Below, piece by piece: positions 61,167 to 64,000 of a stretch of 64,000 nt of DNA. The stretch comes from Bradyrhizobium sp. NP1. GTDB taxonomy: Bacteria; Pseudomonadota; Alphaproteobacteria; Rhizobiales; Xanthobacteraceae. Positions within the stretch are counted from its first letter, which is position 1. Each line of letters begins with the position of its first letter. A program made the position numbers and the translations under genes. Under the pieces are notes generated by a model that was not told the DNA's origin, did no database searches, and was given only the letters and a program-made list of their open reading frames with translations. The stretch lies in NCBI RefSeq assembly GCF_030378205.1, contig NZ_CP127385.1:7418001-7482000 (forward strand). The letters run 5' to 3'.

Positions 61167-63281
61167 TCATTTCCGCTTCACCACCAGCGCGTCCACGATC
61201 GTGACGCCCTGTCCCTCGGCGTGCACCAGCACCGGGTTGACCTCGATCTCGGCGATCTCGCTCGCGTGGCGCGAGGCGAGCAACGACAGCTGCGCGATCA
61301 GGCGCGACAGTGCAGCCACGTCAGCCTTCGGCGCGCCACGGAATCCCTGCAACAGCGGCGCGGCCTTGAGCTCATCGAGCATCCCGCGCGCCTCGGTGGG
61401 GCCGACCGGCGCCGGACGATAGATCACGTCACGGAACAGCTCGGTGGTGATGCCGCCGAGCCCGACCATGATCATTGGACCAAAGGTTGCGTCCTGCAGG
61501 GTGCCGATGATGATCTCGACACCCCTTTTGGCCATCGGGCTCACCAGCACGCCCTGGATCGCCGCATCGGGCCGATGCTTCGCCACATTCTCCAGGAGGT
61601 CGCGATAGGTCGAGAACGCCTCGCCCTTGGTCGTGATGTTGACGCGGACGCCGCCGACCTCGCTCTTGTGCGGGATATCCGGCGACTGGATCTTCATCAC
61701 CAGGGGCAGGCCGACCCGCACGATCGCCGCGTCCAGCGCGTCGCGATCGCGCACCAGAACCTCCTCGGGCAGGCCGATGCCCGCGGCGCGCAGCAGCGCC
61801 TTGCTGTCCGCTTCCGACAGCAGGGGTGCAGTCAGCTGCGCGGAGAGATCGCGCGGGGACAGCAGCGACGCATCGACCGGCGACGCCGGCCTGAACCGGG
61901 CGTAGTCCGTCAGCCGACGCAGCGCGACACCGGCATGGGTCAGGCCCGACAGCACCACGACGCCGGACTTCGCCAGCTCCCTGCGTGCGAAATCCGAAGG
62001 CAGCGTGTAGGAATAGAACAGAATTGGCTTCAGCTCGGCGTCGATGACCGGCTTCAGCTCGGCCTCCTTGAACGGCATCCGCGTTTCGCTCGACAGCGAC
62101 AGCACCACCAGCATGGCGTCGACCTCGCCGGAGGCGGCGAGCAGGTCGATGCTCTTCTGCAGGCCACCGGAATTGACGCCTTGCGCGGTGACATCGATCG
62201 GATTGCGCGCGGTGCCGTAGGACGGCAGCAGCTTCATGATTTCCGCCTGCATGCTGGCAGGCAATTCCGGCACCTGCAGGCCCTGCAGCGCGACGGTGTC
62301 GGCGCCCCAGATGCCGGCGCCGCCGGACACGGTCAGCACCGCGACGCGATCGCCCTTCGGCAATGGATTGGTGGTCAGCACCGCGGCGATGGTGATGGCC
62401 TCGTCGAGATCGCTGGAGACGATGAAGCCGTATTTCGCGAATACCGCATCATAGGCTGCCGACCAACCCGCCATGCTCGCGGTGTGGGACGCCGCCGCCC
62501 GCTCGCCGGCGCCGGAGCGGCCGACCTTGGTGACGATGACGGGCTTGCCGATCTCAGCCGCGCGCTGGGCGGCGGCGCGAAATTTCTCGACGTCGCGGAT
62601 GCCCTCGATGAACAAGAGGATCACGTCGGTCGCGGAATCCTGCACGAGATAGTCGAGGAACTCGCCGGCGCCGAGATCGCTTTCATTGCCGGCGCTGACC
62701 ACATAGCTGAGTGCGATGCCGAGCGCCTTGGCGCGATTGTAGAAGGCAAAGCCGATGCCGCCGCTCTGCGCCACGATGCCGATCCGCTTTCGGGTCGCAA
62801 CCAGCGGCTCGACACCGGGCTTGACGTCGACGGTCAGGCTGAAGGTCGCGGCCACGCGCTGCGCCTGGCTGTAGAAGCCCTCCGCATTGGGTCCGGAAAT
62901 CCGCATGCCGGTTCGCTTGGCGAGATCGGCGATCCTCTCCTGCATCGCGGCGCTATCGCCGCCCTCCTCCGCAAAGCCGGAGGAAATGATCACCGCGTTC
63001 TTCACGCCCGCCGCCGCGCATTGCTCGAGCGCGGCGAGCACCGCGCGCGCGGGAATGACGACGATCGCAAGGTCGACCGGCGCACCGATATCGGCGATCG
63101 ACTTGAAACAGGTCAACCCGTCGATCTCGTCGTAGTTCGGGTTGATCGGATAGAGCTTTCCGGGATAGCCGTTCTTGCGCAGCATCGAAAGCAGCCGCCC
63201 CGGGATCTTCTCATGGTCGCGCGAGGCACCGATCAGGGCGATGCTTGCGGGCGCGAACAAGCTGTCGAGCGGATGCGGCAT
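61167..63281 (-). CDS. Acetate--CoA ligase (ADP-forming) family protein / acyl-CoA synthetase
   Basis: 704 residues from ATG 63279-63281 (MPHPLDSLFAP) with AGGA eight bases upstream; an ATG 36 bases earlier lacks a ribosome site. Domains in order: CoA-binding Rossmann domain (ASIALIGASRDHEKIPGRLLSMLRKNGYPGKLYPINPNY), succinyl-CoA-ligase-like domains with the phosphorylatable His in RAAASHTASMAGW and VAVLTVSGGAGIWGADT, and a C-terminal ATP-grasp domain (LPLVMKIQSPDIPHKSEVGGVRVNI, IIIGTLQDATFGPMIMVGLGGI). NDP-forming acyl-CoA synthetases make acyl-CoA from acid, CoA and ATP. Convergent on the enoyl-CoA hydratase gene. Confidence 0.92.
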   Translation of the reverse strand: MPHPLDSLFAPASIALIGASRDHEKIPGRLLSMLRKNGYPGKLYPINPNYDEIDGLTCFKSIADIGAPVDLAIVVIPARAVLAALEQCAAAGVKNAVIISSGFAEEGGDSAAMQERIADLAKRTGMRISGPNAEGFYSQAQRVAATFSLTVDVKPGVEPLVATRKRIGIVAQSGGIGFAFYNRAKALGIALSYVVSAGNESDLGAGEFLDYLVQDSATDVILLFIEGIRDVEKFRAAAQRAAEIGKPVIVTKVGRSGAGERAAASHTASMAGWSAAYDAVFAKYGFIVSSDLDEAITIAAVLTTNPLPKGDRVAVLTVSGGAGIWGADTVALQGLQVPELPASMQAEIMKLLPSYGTARNPIDVTAQGVNSGGLQKSIDLLAASGEVDAMLVVLSLSSETRMPFKEAELKPVIDAELKPILFYSYTLPSDFARRELAKSGVVVLSGLTHAGVALRRLTDYARFRPASPVDASLLSPRDLSAQLTAPLLSEADSKALLRAAGIGLPEEVLVRDRDALDAAIVRVGLPLVMKIQSPDIPHKSEVGGVRVNITTKGEAFSTYRDLLENVAKHRPDAAIQGVLVSPMAKRGVEIIIGTLQDATFGPMIMVGLGGITTELFRDVIYRPAPVGPTEARGMLDELKAAPLLQGFRGAPKADVAALSRLIAQLSLLASRHASEIAEIEVNPVLVHAEGQGVTIVDALVVKRK

Positions 63282-63350
63282 TCGGGCATTCCTGTTGTTC
63301 TTGTCTAGGCCGCGCATATCGGATTAGCGCGGCAACCTCAATCCACCCCC

Positions 63351-63437
63351 GTCATGGCCAGGCTTGACCCGGCCATCCACGTTCTTCCATCGGGTAACGG
63401 CCAAGACGTGGATGCCCGGCACGAGGCCGGGCATGAC
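63351..63437. repeat. Palindromic repeat (GTCATGCCCGG type), second copy
   Basis: Arms GTCATGGCCAGGCTTGACCCGGCCATCCACG and CGTGGATGCCCGGCACGAGGCCGGGCATGAC. Same family as 36982-37070, in the opposite orientation. It lies between the synthetase gene and the VOC gene. Confidence 0.85.
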
Positions 63438-63463
63438 GACCTAACACGCGATGGCGCACGGCG

Positions 63464-64000
63464 TCACGTCACGACGCGAAAATCGACACCGCCGAGCCGG
63501 CACGCATTGTTCGACACCACATAGCCCCTCTTCACGGCCACATCGCGCACTTTTGCGACATCCGCGACACGAAACGTCAGCGCGCTCATGATCTCGCTCT
63601 CGCCCTTGACGAAGCGGAAGCGGCTGTTCGGCAATTGTAGTTCGGCCTCGCCACCGTTGCTTGTCGCGGGGATACCGATGATGCGGCCCCAATGCGCGGC
63701 AAGCCCTTGCGGATCAGGGCTCTGCATCTCGACCTCGGTCAGCGCCTGCGTCACGTCCTTGCGGATCGCCTTCTGCCAGTTCGGTCCCGCCGGCGGATAG
63801 GCGCCGAGCAGGTCGTCGCTCCCCGCGGTATGATTGAACTCGATGAAGGCGGCGCGGCAGTCGCGCGGATGAAGCTGAACGCCATGATAGGGCGGATGAT
63901 CGATCACGTTCGCGGTGCGCACGCCGATCGCGTTGGCGCGTGTGGCATACGCATCCGGATCGTCGCAGCAGAAGATCGCCATGTAGCCGCCATGGCCGCC
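63464..64000 (-). CDS. VOC/glyoxalase family protein, partial (cut by window edge)
   Basis: 179 residues visible, continuing past the right edge (the frame is open to the last base, reading GGHGGYMAIFCCDDPDAYATRANAIGVRTANVIDHPPYHGVQLHPRDCRAAFIEFNHTAG). This is the vicinal-oxygen-chelate fold; HPRDCRAAFIEF carries a likely Glu metal ligand, and YHGVQLHPRD a His. A second VOC module follows (ALTEVEMQSPDPQGLAAHWGRIIGIP). Possibly a dioxygenase- or bleomycin-resistance-like protein; function open. The true start is outside the window. Confidence 0.8.
   Translation of the reverse strand, partial: GGHGGYMAIFCCDDPDAYATRANAIGVRTANVIDHPPYHGVQLHPRDCRAAFIEFNHTAGSDDLLGAYPPAGPNWQKAIRKDVTQALTEVEMQSPDPQGLAAHWGRIIGIPATSNGGEAELQLPNSRFRFVKGESEIMSALTFRVADVAKVRDVAVKRGYVVSNNACRLGGVDFRVVT

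Noticed and set aside
61221..63308. Plus-strand frame opposite the ADP-forming synthetase
   Set aside because: Shadow frame; the minus-strand protein has full family motifs.

Overview
The window is high-GC DNA from an alphaproteobacterium, most likely Bradyrhizobium or a close relative in the Nitrobacteraceae. The reasons are the gene repertoire (NitT/TauT-type ABC importers, Omp25-like barrels, FMN-binding glutamate synthase-like protein, short ferredoxin-NADP reductase, GYD protein, Cys-rich repeat protein, small secreted proteins), frequent GTG starts, ATGA/TGATG gene overlaps, and many palindromic intergenic repeats of kinds I associate with this family. No phage, plasmid, CRISPR or transposase gene was seen. 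The genus is inferred, not proven.

Layout. 1-4285: a NitT/TauT-type ABC importer operon (minus strand) ending in a cut-off 2-hydroxyacid dehydrogenase, then four tandem hairpin repeats and a creatininase-family amidohydrolase. 4433-11193: small secreted proteins, a tandem beta-barrel outer-membrane porin, and a double-length ABC permease with its ATPase. 11251-17517: FMN-binding glutamate synthase-like protein, patatin, acyl-CoA ligase, ferredoxin-NADP reductase and an ATP-grasp protein. 17540-17850: a long structured repeat. 18182-23551: an unfamiliar cluster: exported phosphatase-like protein, ABC ATPase, ABC-2 permease carrying a GldG-like domain, exported lectin-like protein, and a convergent MFS transporter with a second lectin-like protein. 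23832-28722: orphan solute-binding protein with a DctA-type symporter, NADP oxidoreductase, Cys-repeat protein, small secreted protein.

28837-39866 is an aromatic catabolism island centred on gentisate. A salicylyl-CoA 5-hydroxylase-like enzyme and a benzoate-CoA-ligase-like enzyme form one operon. A 3-hydroxybenzoate 6-hydroxylase-like enzyme, a MarR regulator and a maleylpyruvate isomerase form a second, divergent from gentisate 1,2-dioxygenase. A 20-bp palindrome occurs upstream of both the hydroxylase/ligase operon and the dioxygenase, which suggests one MarR regulon. A five-gene ABC/flavoprotein operon follows. Fumarylpyruvate hydrolase is not in the window.

39958-64000: ketopantoate reductase-like protein, biotin synthase, SDR, alpha/beta hydrolase, a TetR-controlled RND efflux pair, AraC regulator, DJ-1/PfpI protein, GYD protein, tRNA-Arg(CCT) overlapping a methyltransferase stop codon, secreted and membrane stress proteins, and an acyl-CoA beta-oxidation group (two acyl-CoA dehydrogenases, enoyl-CoA hydratase, SDR, ADP-forming acyl-CoA synthetase), ending in a cut-off VOC protein.

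The most unusual features are (i) a composite two-hairpin element at 3259-3421 with an inverted copy at 51962-52126, within a wider family of diverged hairpins with CTAG-type ends; (ii) the 18182-23551 cluster; (iii) the shared MarR-type operator; and (iv) the tandem-barrel porin.
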